Assembly: GCA_026707325.1 (NCBI GenBank)
Contig: JAPOXA010000100.1
Span: 1-37,323 of the forward strand
From: Acidobacteriota bacterium
GTDB lineage: Bacteria > Acidobacteriota > Thermoanaerobaculia > Multivoradales > Multivoraceae
Direction of reading: 5' to 3'
DNA: 37,323 nt
The notes below the pieces were generated by a model. That model was not told where the DNA came from, ran no database searches, and saw nothing but the letters and a program-made list of their open reading frames with translations. Within the stretch, counting starts at the first letter, position 1. Each line of letters opens with the position of its first letter. Below are positions 1 to 7,298 of this stretch, one piece after another. The position numbers and the translations under genes are program-made.

Positions 1-2
1 CC

Positions 3-128
3 CCCGCCACCGACCTCGCCTTCCATCTCGTCGTCACCGATCCCGACGGCCAACGCTGGACCCACCGCAACCACGCCGGTGTGACCGCCCAACCGCGAAG
101 CGACACCGCCGCCTTCGAATGCCGGTAG
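3..128 (+). CDS. C-terminal fragment of an unknown protein
   Basis: Only the last 41 codons are present; the gene enters from outside the window and stops with TAG at 126-128. The visible part reads as a beta-strand-like stretch (LAFHLVVTDPDG) followed by a polar tail ending AAFECR. I do not recognise the family. GC-rich codon use and the hairpin directly after the stop support a real gene end. No partner gene is visible upstream, so no function is proposed. Confidence 0.45.
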   Translation, partial: PATDLAFHLVVTDPDGQRWTHRNHAGVTAQPRSDTAAFECR

Positions 129-129
129 G

Positions 130-161
130 GCCGCCGCTGGAGCGGCGGCGCCAACGGCGCC
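130..161 (+). terminator. GC-rich double hairpin after the first gene
   Basis: A perfect 9-bp stem (130-138 with 141-149, GCCGCCGCT/AGCGGCGGC, two-base loop) is followed at once by GGCGCC-AAC-GGCGCC (147-161). It starts two bases after the stop codon. There is no T tract, so it may be an mRNA-stabilising hairpin or repeat rather than an intrinsic terminator. Confidence 0.4.
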
Positions 162-194
162 CCGATCACGACCTGCGTCCGGCGGAACCGGGAG

Positions 195-203
195 TGGTAT
201 TGT
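195..203 (+). promoter_or_regulatory. Possible extended -10 promoter (TGGTATTGT)
   Basis: TG at 195-196 followed by TATTGT at 198-203 resembles an extended -10 element; no convincing -35 lies upstream. It would give a leader of about 120 bases before the membrane protein gene at 331. Confidence 0.25.
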
Positions 204-330
204 CTCTCAACGGATCAACGGCAAACCGTGCGTGAGGCGGTAGCCGCCGGACGGAACGATCTGGTTCGGGTCGCTCTGGCGGATCAGGCGCGCGACTCGT
301 CGTTTGCCGGACGAGCGAAAGGAGATGGAC

Positions 331-1059
331 ATGGCTGCATCGACCGCAACGAACCCCGTTACCAGGCTGGGAGGGTTGGCCCTGATCGTCGGTGTGATCC
401 TGTCGGTGCTCGCATCGCTCATCTTTCCCGGGGGCGTCATGGACCCGGTGGACCAGACCGACTTCTCGGCCGCGCTCGAGGCAGCGGCGGCGAACGCCAG
501 TCTCGCGCATCTGGCGTCCATGCTGTCGATCATGGGGATGTTCCTCTACGGGTACGCTGCCTTCACATGGCTTCGCCTGGCCGAGGAGGGGCCCGGCGGT
601 TTGTGCCTGCGGCTAGGGGCATGTGTGAGCGTGTTCGGATGGAGTCTCTACGTCGTCGCGATGGGCATGCGGCAATTCAGCGTCCACCTGATGCAGCGCG
701 GCATGGAGCCCGGCGCCGATCAGGCCATGTTCGAGACGTTGGCTCTCAACACCTACGTGTCGATGGCCGGCATCGTCATTGCGCTGGTTTCCGTCTATCC
801 CATCGGGTCCATCCTGGTCGGCATCGGCCTTTCCTCCCGCTTCGGCTCCGTGAGCGTCTTCAAGCTGGCCTCCTACGGATTCGTCCTCGTGGGGGTCCTG
901 GCAGTCATCAACTTCCTGGTCCTGCAGCACGTCTCGGGGATCGAGCCCCTGGTGCTGCTCACGAACGACAACGGCCTGCAGGCGTTCGGTTCGCTCTTCT
1001 TGATCATCATCGGGTTGGGGATGTACCGGGGCAGGGCCGAGCTCACCTCGGAGGCCTAG
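331..1059 (+). CDS. Hypothetical polytopic membrane protein
   Basis: A 242-residue protein with about six hydrophobic segments and short loops, so an integral inner-membrane protein. The first segment is GGLALIVGVILSVLASLIF near residue 14; others include SMLSIMGMFLYGYAAF, the stretch after CLRLGACVSVFG, MAGIVIALVSVYPIG, YGFVLVGVLAVINFLV and GSLFLIIIGLGMY. The start at ATG 331 is chosen because GGAG (321-324) lies 6 bases upstream; ATG 325 and TTG 304 are in frame but worse placed. No catalytic motif or known family is recognised. It stands alone and is closed by a terminator at 1091. Confidence 0.7.
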   Translation: MAASTATNPVTRLGGLALIVGVILSVLASLIFPGGVMDPVDQTDFSAALEAAAANASLAHLASMLSIMGMFLYGYAAFTWLRLAEEGPGGLCLRLGACVSVFGWSLYVVAMGMRQFSVHLMQRGMEPGADQAMFETLALNTYVSMAGIVIALVSVYPIGSILVGIGLSSRFGSVSVFKLASYGFVLVGVLAVINFLVLQHVSGIEPLVLLTNDNGLQAFGSLFLIIIGLGMYRGRAELTSEA

Positions 1060-1090
1060 CCGGCTGCATGGAACTGGTCGCCAAAGCGGA

Positions 1091-1114
1091 GCCGGCCTCC
1101 GGCCGGCCCGTTTT
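1091..1114 (+). terminator. Intrinsic terminator after the membrane protein gene
   Basis: A 7-bp stem GCCGGCC (1091-1097) / GGCCGGC (1101-1107) with loop TCC is followed by CCG and then TTTT at 1111-1114. It is one of the few hairpins in the window with a real T run, and it separates the membrane protein gene from the downstream operon promoter. Confidence 0.65.
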
Positions 1115-1118
1115 CCTG

Positions 1119-1161
1119 GCCGCCTTCGGCGGCAGCGGGTCAGAAGACCCGCGCACCCAGT
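1119..1161 (-). repeat. Dispersed palindromic repeat, type 2 (copy 1)
   Basis: Two adjacent hairpins, GCCGCC-TTC-GGCGGC and GCGGGTC-AGAA-GACCCGC, are followed by GCACCCAGT. On the minus strand this begins ACTGGGTGCG, the terminus shared by all nine copies in the window. The copy inside aroDE (2486-2525) is nearly identical. Confidence 0.8.
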
Positions 1162-1197
1162 AGGCGGCCAGGTCCACGCAAGCCGTGCGGAAGCTGC

Positions 1198-1226
1198 TTG
1201 ACAGTCCGCACCTTCCGGTGCAGTAT
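1198..1226 (+). promoter_or_regulatory. Sigma-70-type promoter of the aro-his-trp operon
   Basis: A perfect -35 TTGACA (1198-1203) is separated by 17 bases from CAGTAT (1221-1226), which keeps the key A2, A5 and T6 of the -10 box. A perfect -35 is notable in such GC-rich DNA. Predicted start is near 1233, giving a leader of about 225 bases to aroDE that contains the leader peptide and hairpins described next. Confidence 0.6.
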
Positions 1227-1271
1227 CCGGCCTCCCGGAGCCATTCCGGCCCGTTTCACCCGCACCGCGTC

Positions 1272-1376
1272 ATGAACTCACCGGCCAGCACTTCCGCATT
1301 CGTCGCTACCTCCGTCGCTCCGGCGACCGGGGTTGTGGCGACGTCCTGGTGGGTTCACGGTCACGGCAAGGGCTGA
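1272..1376 (+). CDS. Candidate Trp/His leader peptide of the operon
   Basis: A 34-codon reading frame from ATG 1272 ends ATSWWVHGHGKG and stops at TGA 1374-1376. Tandem Trp codons (1347-1352) are followed by His codons at 1356-1358 and 1362-1364. Trp and His are the two end products of the operon that starts 84 bases downstream. Tandem regulatory codons just before a stop, followed by stable hairpins, are the hallmark of ribosome-mediated attenuation (trpL, hisL). The frame begins about 40 bases after the predicted transcription start. The weak point is initiation: ATG 1272 has no clear Shine-Dalgarno sequence, and an in-frame GTG at 1335 would give a 13-residue peptide. The peptide is inferred, not shown. 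Confidence 0.5.
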   Translation: MNSPASTSAFVATSVAPATGVVATSWWVHGHGKG

Positions 1377-1455
1377 ACCCGGGCCAGGTCCCGGTACGCA
1401 CGGTCCGGGACGAGGGTGAGCGAGAAGACCTCCTTCCGGATCGAAGGAGGTCTTC
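1345..1455 (+). promoter_or_regulatory. Candidate attenuator with mutually exclusive hairpins
   Basis: Hairpin 1 pairs GGGTTCA (1351-1357) with TGAACCC (1374-1380), extended by CCTGG (1345-1349) with CCAGG (1384-1388); it contains the Trp codons, both His codons and the leader stop. Hairpin 2 pairs GTCCCGG (1388-1394) with CCGGGAC (1405-1411). Structure 3 pairs 1405-1415 with 1429-1439 (9 Watson-Crick pairs, one G-U, one mismatch). Hairpin 4 is a perfect 13-bp stem, 1424-1436 with 1443-1455, loop CGGATC. Structure 3 excludes both 2 and 4. Hairpin 4 contains AAGGAGGT, the aroDE ribosome-binding site, and is followed by CCCGTTTG, a poor T tract. It could therefore act on transcription, on translation, or both. 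The direction of the switch cannot be settled by inspection. Confidence 0.55.
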
Positions 1456-1459
1456 CCGT

Positions 1460-3049
1460 TTGAACCCCACAACCGACGAACCCCGAACCGCCACCCTGGT
1501 GGCGTCGTTGACCGAGGCGCCCAGCGCGTCCGGCGACGAGTTGCGCGCGCTCTCGGAGCAGGCGGACTGTCTTGAGGTGCGCGCGGATCTGGTCGGCGAC
1601 ATCGGCGTCGAGTGGCTGCGTGAGCGTTTCGCGGGCACACTCCTCTACACGCTGCGGAGCGAGGCGGAGGGCGGCCGCGGAACGGTCGAGCCGGAGCGGC
1701 GGGCGGCGCTGCTCTCCGCGGCCCAGGGATATGACCTGGTCGACATCGAGGCGGACCGCGATCTTGGCAGGACCGTCCTGGAAGCCGTCGAGCCCCGGCG
1801 CCGTGTCGTCTCGTGGCATGGCCGGGCGCGGAACCTGAGGGTCCTGCGCGGCCGCTTGAGACAGGTTTCCGGGGTCGAGGCGCGGCTCTGCAAGCTGGTG
1901 ACCGAAGCACAGAGCTCGGGTGATGAGCTCGTGCCGCTCGAGCTGCTGCTCGGTGCGCGCCGAAACGACGTCGCCGCCTTCTCCATGGGCGCCATCGGTA
2001 GCTGGACCCGGCTGGTGGCGCCGCGTCTCGGCGCGCCGTGGATCTACGGCGCCGCCGGGCCGCTGGCCGCGGCGCCCGGCCAGCCGTCCATCGAACGGTT
2101 GCGGGTCGACTACGGCCTGCCGACTCTCCACCGGGCATCGCGGCTGTTCGGCGTCGTCGGCCACCCGGCGGCGCACAGCCTGTCGCCCAGGCTCCACAAC
2201 GCCGGCTACCGAGACCGGGGCGAGGAGGCCCTCTACGTTGCCTTCGACGCGCCGGACTTCGAGGCCTTCTGGCGCGAGGTCGTGCTCTCGGACTTCTTCG
2301 ACCGGGCCGGCTTGCCGCTCTCCGGCCTGAGCGTGACCGCGCCGCACAAGGCGGCGGCGCTCGCGGCGGCCTGCGAGGCGGGGGACCTGGCGCGTGCGAC
2401 GCAGGGCGCAAACACGCTGTTGCCGGAAGGTAGTGGCGCCGGGGCTCGGCGCAGGAAGGTCGCCGCTTCGCGGCGCGACTTCTTGGCCGCCTCCGGCGGC
2501 AGCGGGTCAGAAGACCCGCGCACCCGATGGAGGGCGGAGAGCACGGATCCGGAGGGGATCACGGGCCCGCTCCGGCGAGGCGGCGTCGACCCGGGGGGCC
2601 GCGAGGCGGTGGTCATCGGCGCCGGCGGCGCCGGTCGGGCCGCCGCTCTCGGTCTGGCCGCGGCCGGCGCCGTGGTCGCACTCGCCAACCGTACGGAGTC
2701 GACCGGGCGGGATGCTGCCGAGTCCCTCGGCGTCGACTTCGTGCCGCTCGAAGAACTGGAGCCGGGTGCCTTCGACATCGTGGTCAACGCGACTTCTCTC
2801 GGCCACCGGGCCGACGATCCGTTGCCCTGCGACCCGGCGGCGCTTGGTTCCTCGGCGGCGGCGGTCGATCTGGTCTACGGCGGCGGTCCGACGCCATGGA
2901 GCCGTGCGCTCGCGGCCAGAGGCCTGGTGGTCGTCGACGGGCGCGAGGTGCTCCTGCACCAGGGACTTGCCCAGTTCGAGGCGATGACCGGAAGGGCCCT
3001 GCCCTTCGAAGTCGGAGCGGCGGCGCTGGGATTGGGGCCGGCACGATGA
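1460..3049 (+). CDS. aroDE: Bifunctional 3-dehydroquinate dehydratase / shikimate dehydrogenase
   Basis: Catalyses two consecutive cytosolic shikimate-pathway steps: dehydroquinate to dehydroshikimate, then NADPH-dependent reduction to shikimate. Residues 1-220 form a type I dehydratase with the Schiff-base lysine in CKLVTEA (K145) and the His of VVSWHGR (H120). Residues 225-529 are AroE: SLSPRLHN (240-247), catalytic Lys in TAPHK (K297), TDPEG (D363) and the nucleotide loop GAGGAGRA (387-394). The start is TTG 1460, 9 bases after AAGGAGG (1444-1450), rather than GTG 1349, which would encode the attenuator. Residues about 324-356 are an in-frame insertion made by a dispersed repeat between the NTL and TDPEG motifs. 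It is first in the operon and overlaps hisZ by ATGA. Confidence 0.92.
   Translation: MNPTTDEPRTATLVASLTEAPSASGDELRALSEQADCLEVRADLVGDIGVEWLRERFAGTLLYTLRSEAEGGRGTVEPERRAALLSAAQGYDLVDIEADRDLGRTVLEAVEPRRRVVSWHGRARNLRVLRGRLRQVSGVEARLCKLVTEAQSSGDELVPLELLLGARRNDVAAFSMGAIGSWTRLVAPRLGAPWIYGAAGPLAAAPGQPSIERLRVDYGLPTLHRASRLFGVVGHPAAHSLSPRLHNAGYRDRGEEALYVAFDAPDFEAFWREVVLSDFFDRAGLPLSGLSVTAPHKAAALAAACEAGDLARATQGANTLLPEGSGAGARRRKVAASRRDFLAASGGSGSEDPRTRWRAESTDPEGITGPLRRGGVDPGGREAVVIGAGGAGRAAALGLAAAGAVVALANRTESTGRDAAESLGVDFVPLEELEPGAFDIVVNATSLGHRADDPLPCDPAALGSSAAAVDLVYGGGPTPWSRALAARGLVVVDGREVLLHQGLAQFEAMTGRALPFEVGAAALGLGPAR
2486..2525 (-). repeat. Dispersed palindromic repeat, type 2 (copy 2), inside aroDE
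   Basis: GCCGCC-TCC-GGCGGC, then GCGGGTC-AGAA-GACCCGC-GCACCC, matching the copy at 1119-1161 almost base for base. It is read in frame as AASGGSGSEDPRTR within the shikimate dehydrogenase half. A further hairpin at 2461-2475 (CGCCGC-TTC-GCGGCG) probably belongs to the same insertion, whose ends I place near 2430 and 2528. Confidence 0.8.
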
Positions 3050-4107
3050 AGATCTCCGCCGGCTTGCCGACGGGGGTGTCGGCCTCCCTGTTCGACAGCG
3101 CCAGGCGGCGCCGCCGGCTGGAGGCGCGCCTTTCCGCGCTGCTGGAGGAGCGCGGTTTCGCCGAGGTCCTGCTGCCCATTCTCGACTACTTCGAGCCCTA
3201 CCGTCCGTTGCTGACGGGTCGGCGGCTGGAGCAGCTCTACCGCTTCGTCGACCGGGACGGTCAACTCCTCGTTCTGCGGGGCGACTTCACACCGATGCTG
3301 GCCCGGCTGCTCGCGCCCCACCTCGACGAGCTGGAGCTGCCGCTGCGTCTCTACTACCGGGGCGATGTCGTTCGTCACCAGCCCCTGCGGCCCGGCCGGA
3401 TGCGCGAGTACTCGCAATTGGGCGCGGAACTCCTCGGCGGCGACGAGGCCGAAGCGGACGAGAAGATGTTGACCCTGTTCTTCGACCTGCTGCTGGCGGC
3501 CCGTGCTGGACGTCCGCGTCGAATGCAGCGCGACGTCCGCCACGGGTTGCCTCAGGCGCGCGGCGAGGCCCCCGCGCCCGGCGACGGCGAGGAACACACC
3601 CTGCGCGTCGTGCTCGGCGTGGCCGGAGCGCTCGACGAGGCTCTGCTGGCGGCCGTCGGCGCCCGGAAAGCCTCCGACCTCGCCCTGCGGATCGCCAGCC
3701 GCGACCGGATCGCTGCGCGCCGGGCCGGTCTGGCCGATGTCGTCGAACGCGGCTACCCGACGGACCTCTCGGTGCTGGGCGGCGCGGGAGAGGCGGTGTC
3801 CAAGTTGCTCGGTCTGCGCGACCGGTTGTCCTCCGCGTATCGCGACGCGGCCATCGAGGTCGAGGTCGACCTCGCCGAGTTCGCCGCCGCCGCCCTCGAT
3901 CCGCGCATCGGTGTCGGCGACGGCCCGCGCGGCTACTACGACGGCCTGATGTTCGCTGCCTACGCGCCGGGGACCGCCCTGGCCCTCGGCGTCGGCGGCC
4001 GCTACGACAAGGTGTTCAGGTCGCTCAGCGGCGGTTGTTCCGCGGTCGGCTTCTCGCTCGGACTCGACCTGCTGCTGGAGCTCGGCGCCGCGGAGACGCG
4101 GTCATGA
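3046..4107 (+). CDS. hisZ: ATP phosphoribosyltransferase regulatory subunit HisZ
   Basis: A 353-residue histidyl-tRNA synthetase paralogue with no charging role. In organisms with short HisG it forms the hetero-octamer that carries out the first step of histidine synthesis and mediates His feedback. Class II synthetase landmarks are visible: GDFTPMLARLLA near residue 83, YYRGDVVRHQP then REYSQLGAELLG for motif 2, and GVGGRYDKVF with GFSLGLDLLLEL near the end. It lacks the C-terminal anticodon-binding domain of true HisRS. It starts at ATG 3046, overlaps aroDE and hisG by 4 bases at each side, and its pairing with a short HisG directly downstream makes the call firm. Confidence 0.9.
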   Translation: MKISAGLPTGVSASLFDSARRRRRLEARLSALLEERGFAEVLLPILDYFEPYRPLLTGRRLEQLYRFVDRDGQLLVLRGDFTPMLARLLAPHLDELELPLRLYYRGDVVRHQPLRPGRMREYSQLGAELLGGDEAEADEKMLTLFFDLLLAARAGRPRRMQRDVRHGLPQARGEAPAPGDGEEHTLRVVLGVAGALDEALLAAVGARKASDLALRIASRDRIAARRAGLADVVERGYPTDLSVLGGAGEAVSKLLGLRDRLSSAYRDAAIEVEVDLAEFAAAALDPRIGVGDGPRGYYDGLMFAAYAPGTALALGVGGRYDKVFRSLSGGCSAVGFSLGLDLLLELGAAETRS

Positions 4108-4742
4108 TCACGTTCGGTCTGCCCAAGGGGCGGAACCTGGACCCCGCGCGCGCCGCCCTCGCGGCCGCGGGACTGCATCTCGACGGCCTCGATTCCTCGC
4201 GGCTGCGCCAGCGGTTCCCCGACCGGAACGTGCTGGGGACTCCGGTCGAGGTGTTGCTGCTCAAGGACTGGGACCTGCCGCTCTACGTCGAGCACGGGAT
4301 CGTCGACTGCGCGATCATCGGCTCGGACGTGCTCGAGGAGACGCAGCCCGACGTCTTCCGGCCGCTCCAGTTGAAGGACGGCAGGAGCCGCTTGTCGCTT
4401 ATCGCCGAGACTCCCGAACTGCCTAAGCGTAGCGGCCAGCTCCGGGCGGCGACCCGCTACCCGGCCTGGGCGGCGCGGTTGCTGGCCGAGCGCAACTTCC
4501 ACGTCGAGGTGATCCACCTGACCAGCTCGATCGAGCTTGGACCGCTGCTCGACCTGACCGACGTCGCGGTCGACATCGTGCAGACCGGCACGACGCTGCG
4601 CACGCATGACCTGCATGAGGTCGAGATCCTGGCGCGGGTCGCGCCGACCTTCGTCGTCAACCGGGCGTCGTTTCATGCTTACCGCCGGCGACTGGGCGAG
4701 CTGCTCGGCGCGCTCGAAGAGACGGAGGCCGGCGGTGACTGA
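4104..4742 (+). CDS. hisG: ATP phosphoribosyltransferase, short form HisG
   Basis: Condenses ATP with PRPP to phosphoribosyl-ATP, the committed step of histidine synthesis. At 212 residues it is the short catalytic form, lacking the C-terminal regulatory domain, which explains the need for HisZ encoded just upstream. Family features are the N-terminal FGLPKGRNL, the DCAIIGSDVL segment and the PRPP-binding loop DIVQTGTTLR near residue 160. ATG 4104 overlaps the hisZ stop. The end overlaps the GTG start of hisD by 8 bases. Confidence 0.93.
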   Translation: MITFGLPKGRNLDPARAALAAAGLHLDGLDSSRLRQRFPDRNVLGTPVEVLLLKDWDLPLYVEHGIVDCAIIGSDVLEETQPDVFRPLQLKDGRSRLSLIAETPELPKRSGQLRAATRYPAWAARLLAERNFHVEVIHLTSSIELGPLLDLTDVAVDIVQTGTTLRTHDLHEVEILARVAPTFVVNRASFHAYRRRLGELLGALEETEAGGD

Positions 4743-6117
4743 CGCCGGCGGCAGCGCGTTGCGAGTGCTCGCGGCCGGGAGTTCCGCCGGGCGGGAACAT
4801 CTGGAGCTCCTCGACCGGCGGGGCCGGGGCGGCGTCGCGGCCGGGATCCGGCAGGCCGCCGCGGAGATCGTGGACAGCGTCCGCGCCGGCGGCGACGCGG
4901 CCCTGCTCCAGGCGGTGCGCCGTTTCGACGGCTTCGAGGCGCTCTCGGCCGATGCGCTGCGACTGGCTCCCAGTCCGCATCCGGACTCGCCCGCCGTCGA
5001 CCCCCAGGTGGCCGAGGCGATCGATCGCGCCCGGGAGGCCGTCGAGGCGTATCACCGCGCCCTGCTGCGCGGGCCCGGAGTCGAGCGAGTCGACCGGGAC
5101 GGGGTTCGGATCGAGGAGCGTCGCATTGCCGTTCGCCGGGTCGGCATCTACGTGCCGGGCGGCCGCTTCCCCTATCCGTCGACCGTGCTGATGACCGCGG
5201 TGCCGGCCCGGCTCGCCGGCGTGGAGGAGATCGTCGTCGCGACGCCGCCCCGGGCGTACCGGGACAGTCCGGTGCTGCGGCACGTTGTGGACATCGTCGG
5301 GGTGGACGAGGTCTGGGGCATGGGCGGGGCCCACGCGGTCGCGGCGCTCGCTTACGGCACGGAGTCGATCTGTCCCGTCGACCTGATCGCGGGGCCGGGC
5401 AACGCCTGGGTCGCGGCGGCCAAGCGGCACGTCGCCTCGGATGTCGGCGTCGACCGGGACGCCGGGCCGTCCGAGGTCGTCATCGTCGCGTCTGCCGGCG
5501 CTCCGGCCGCGTGCGTCGCCGCCGACCTGCTGGCCCAGGCGGAGCACGATCCGCTGGCGGTCGCCGTCCTGGTCACCGACTCCGCCGGACTCGCGGAGAG
5601 CGTCCGCGGTGAGATCGACTCGCGGCTCACGGACCTGCCGACCGCTGAGACGGCCGCGGCGGCTCTGGGGCAGCACGGCGCGGCGTTCGTCGCCGCCGAT
5701 CTGGACGAGGCGGTCGCGCTCGCCGAGCGCATCGCCCCGGAGCACTTGCACTTGATCGGCGAAGAAGCCGAGGAGAGGGCCGGCGAGGTCCGCAACGCCG
5801 GCGCGCTGTTCGTCGGCGCGTCGTCGCCGGTCGTGTTCGGCGACTACGTGGCCGGGCCCAGTCATGTTCTGCCCACCGGCGGCAGCGCGCGCTTCGCCTC
5901 CGGCCTCGGTACGGACGACTTCCTGCGGCGCAGCCACACCGTCCGCTTCTCGGCCGAGGCCGCCGCGGTCTGGGCCGGCGCTGCCGAGACGCTGGCGACG
6001 ACGGAGGGTCTGTCCGCGCACGCCGCGGCGGCCCGGCTGCGCCGCGGGCCGAAAGACGCTGGGTGCGCCGGCGTCCCCGCCGGCATCCGGGCGGTGGACG
6101 GGGAGAACAGGCCATGA
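4735..6117 (+). CDS. hisD: Histidinol dehydrogenase
   Basis: Zinc enzyme for the last two NAD-dependent oxidations, L-histidinol to L-histidine. Signature stretches: PGGRFPYPSTVLM (141-153), GMGGAHAVAALAYG (195-208), GPGNAWVAAAKR (220-231), the zinc-site AQAEHDP (Q268, H271), the catalytic pair APEHLHL (E335, H336) and GPSHVLPTGG (374-383). The start is GTG 4735 with GGAGG (4724-4728) 6 bases upstream. At 460 residues it is longer than usual: the core ends near residue 437, and the tail [16 protein letters not shown] is a translated copy of the dispersed repeat. It overlaps hisC by ATGA. Confidence 0.93.
   Translation: MTDAGGSALRVLAAGSSAGREHLELLDRRGRGGVAAGIRQAAAEIVDSVRAGGDAALLQAVRRFDGFEALSADALRLAPSPHPDSPAVDPQVAEAIDRAREAVEAYHRALLRGPGVERVDRDGVRIEERRIAVRRVGIYVPGGRFPYPSTVLMTAVPARLAGVEEIVVATPPRAYRDSPVLRHVVDIVGVDEVWGMGGAHAVAALAYGTESICPVDLIAGPGNAWVAAAKRHVASDVGVDRDAGPSEVVIVASAGAPAACVAADLLAQAEHDPLAVAVLVTDSAGLAESVRGEIDSRLTDLPTAETAAAALGQHGAAFVAADLDEAVALAERIAPEHLHLIGEEAEERAGEVRNAGALFVGASSPVVFGDYVAGPSHVLPTGGSARFASGLGTDDFLRRSHTVRFSAEAAAVWAGAAETLATTEGLSAHAAAARLRRGPKDAGCAGVPAGIRAVDGENRP
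6058..6090 (+). repeat. Dispersed palindromic repeat, type 1 (copy 1), at the hisD 3' end
   Basis: GCTGGGTGCG followed by the stem GCCGGCG-TCCC-CGCCGGC and ATCCGG. It lies wholly within the hisD reading frame and supplies about 12 residues of its C-terminal tail. The hisC ribosome-binding site (GGGAG, 6101-6105) follows directly. Confidence 0.8.
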
Positions 6118-7298
6118 CCGGCCGCGCCGAGAGAGCGGCCGCCCTCGTGCGGCCGGAGGTGCGCGACCTCTCCCTCTACTCGTTGCACCAGGTCGATGCC
6201 CGCTACAAGCTCGACCAGAACGAGGCGCCCTGGGACCTCCCCCGGTCGCTCAAGCGGGAGGCGCTGGCCCGGCTGGCGGACCGGCCCTGGTCGGAGTACC
6301 CGGACTTTCACGCCGACCGGCTGCGCCGGCTGATCGGCGAGCTGCACGGCTGGCCGATGGAGGGCGTCCTGGTCGGCAACGGCTCCGGCGAACTGATCAC
6401 GACGGTGCTCGAAGGGGTCGTCCGTCCCGGCCAGGAGGTACTCATCTGCGACCCGAGCTTCAGCCCCTACAGGACGTTCGTCGGCCGCGCCGCCGGCGTG
6501 CCGCGGCATTTACCGCCGGCTCCCGACCTGGGTCTGCAGATGGACGAACTCCAGGCCGAGGTCGAGCGCGACCCGCGTCGGCCGGTGCTCCTGTGCACGC
6601 CGAACAACCCGACCGGCGCGGCGGCGGATCCTGAAGCTGTCGAGCACCTGGCGCGCTCCCTCGACGCGGCCCTTCTGCTCGACAACGCCTACGGTGAGTT
6701 CTGCCGCCACGACTACCGGCCGTTGGTGCGCGCGAATCCGAACGTCATCCTGTTCCGGACCCTGTCCAAGGCCTGGTCCCTGGGCGGTATCCGTCTGGGC
6801 TACCTGCTGGCCGCACCCGAACTCGTTGCCCAGTTGATCAAGGTCAAGCTGGCCTACAACGTCGGCCACGCCGCGGCCACAATCGGCGAGGTCGTAGTTG
6901 AACATGCCGACCGTTTCCCGCGCCGAGTCGCGGTTGTCAGGGGGCGGCGGAAGCAGTGGGCATCCATGCTCCGGGAGTTCGGCTTCGAGGTCTTCGAGTC
7001 GGAGGCGAACTTCCTGCTCGCTCGCCACCCCCGCTGCAGCGAGATCCGCGACGGTCTGGCGGCGGCCGGCGTGCTGGTCCGGGACGTGAGCCGCTACCCC
7101 GGCCTCAACGGTTGCATGAGGATCGGCATCGGCGCCGGCCCAGCGTTGCGGGCGACCCGGCGTGCCCTGGCCGGGATGTTGCGGGTCCTTGACGAGGGGG
7201 ATGGTCCAGAGGCCGGCGCTTCGCGCCGGATGCCGGCGGGGGCGACGGCGCACCCAGTGTCTGCCGCGCAGGCGTCCGGCGGGGGAGGGAAACGATGA
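6114..7298 (+). CDS. hisC: Histidinol-phosphate aminotransferase
   Basis: PLP-dependent class I/II aminotransferase converting imidazole-acetol phosphate to histidinol phosphate with glutamate as donor. Visible landmarks: KLDQNEAPW (32-40), the cofactor loop GNGSGELI (88-95), TPNNPTG (162-168), LLLDNAYGEF (187-196), the PLP lysine in TLSKAWSLGGIRLGY (K219) and the substrate-binding RIGIG near residue 343. ATG 6114 overlaps hisD; GGGAG lies 8 bases upstream. The last 30 or so residues (DGPEAGASRRMPAGATAHP) run through an inverted copy of the dispersed repeat and are not part of the fold. Confidence 0.92.
   Translation: MTGRAERAAALVRPEVRDLSLYSLHQVDARYKLDQNEAPWDLPRSLKREALARLADRPWSEYPDFHADRLRRLIGELHGWPMEGVLVGNGSGELITTVLEGVVRPGQEVLICDPSFSPYRTFVGRAAGVPRHLPPAPDLGLQMDELQAEVERDPRRPVLLCTPNNPTGAAADPEAVEHLARSLDAALLLDNAYGEFCRHDYRPLVRANPNVILFRTLSKAWSLGGIRLGYLLAAPELVAQLIKVKLAYNVGHAAATIGEVVVEHADRFPRRVAVVRGRRKQWASMLREFGFEVFESEANFLLARHPRCSEIRDGLAAAGVLVRDVSRYPGLNGCMRIGIGAGPALRATRRALAGMLRVLDEGDGPEAGASRRMPAGATAHPVSAAQASGGGGKR
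7212..7259 (-). repeat. Dispersed palindromic repeat, type 1 (copy 2), at the hisC 3' end
   Basis: On the minus strand it reads CACTGGGTGCGCCG, a GC stem with a CCCC loop, ATCCGG and a second stem CCGGCGC-GAA-GCGCCGG. It is close to identical to the copy at 30431-30476, including the second hairpin. It is translated as the tail of hisC. Confidence 0.8.

Noticed and set aside
1349..1459. Longer aroDE reading from GTG 1349.
   Set aside because: This would translate the hairpin region and add 37 residues unlike any dehydratase N-terminus; TTG 1460 has a perfectly placed AAGGAGG.
1233..1460. T-box or other tRNA-binding leader instead of a leader peptide.
   Set aside because: I found no T-box bulge sequence or specifier-loop layout, while the WW/HxH frame and stacked hairpins fit ribosome-mediated attenuation better.
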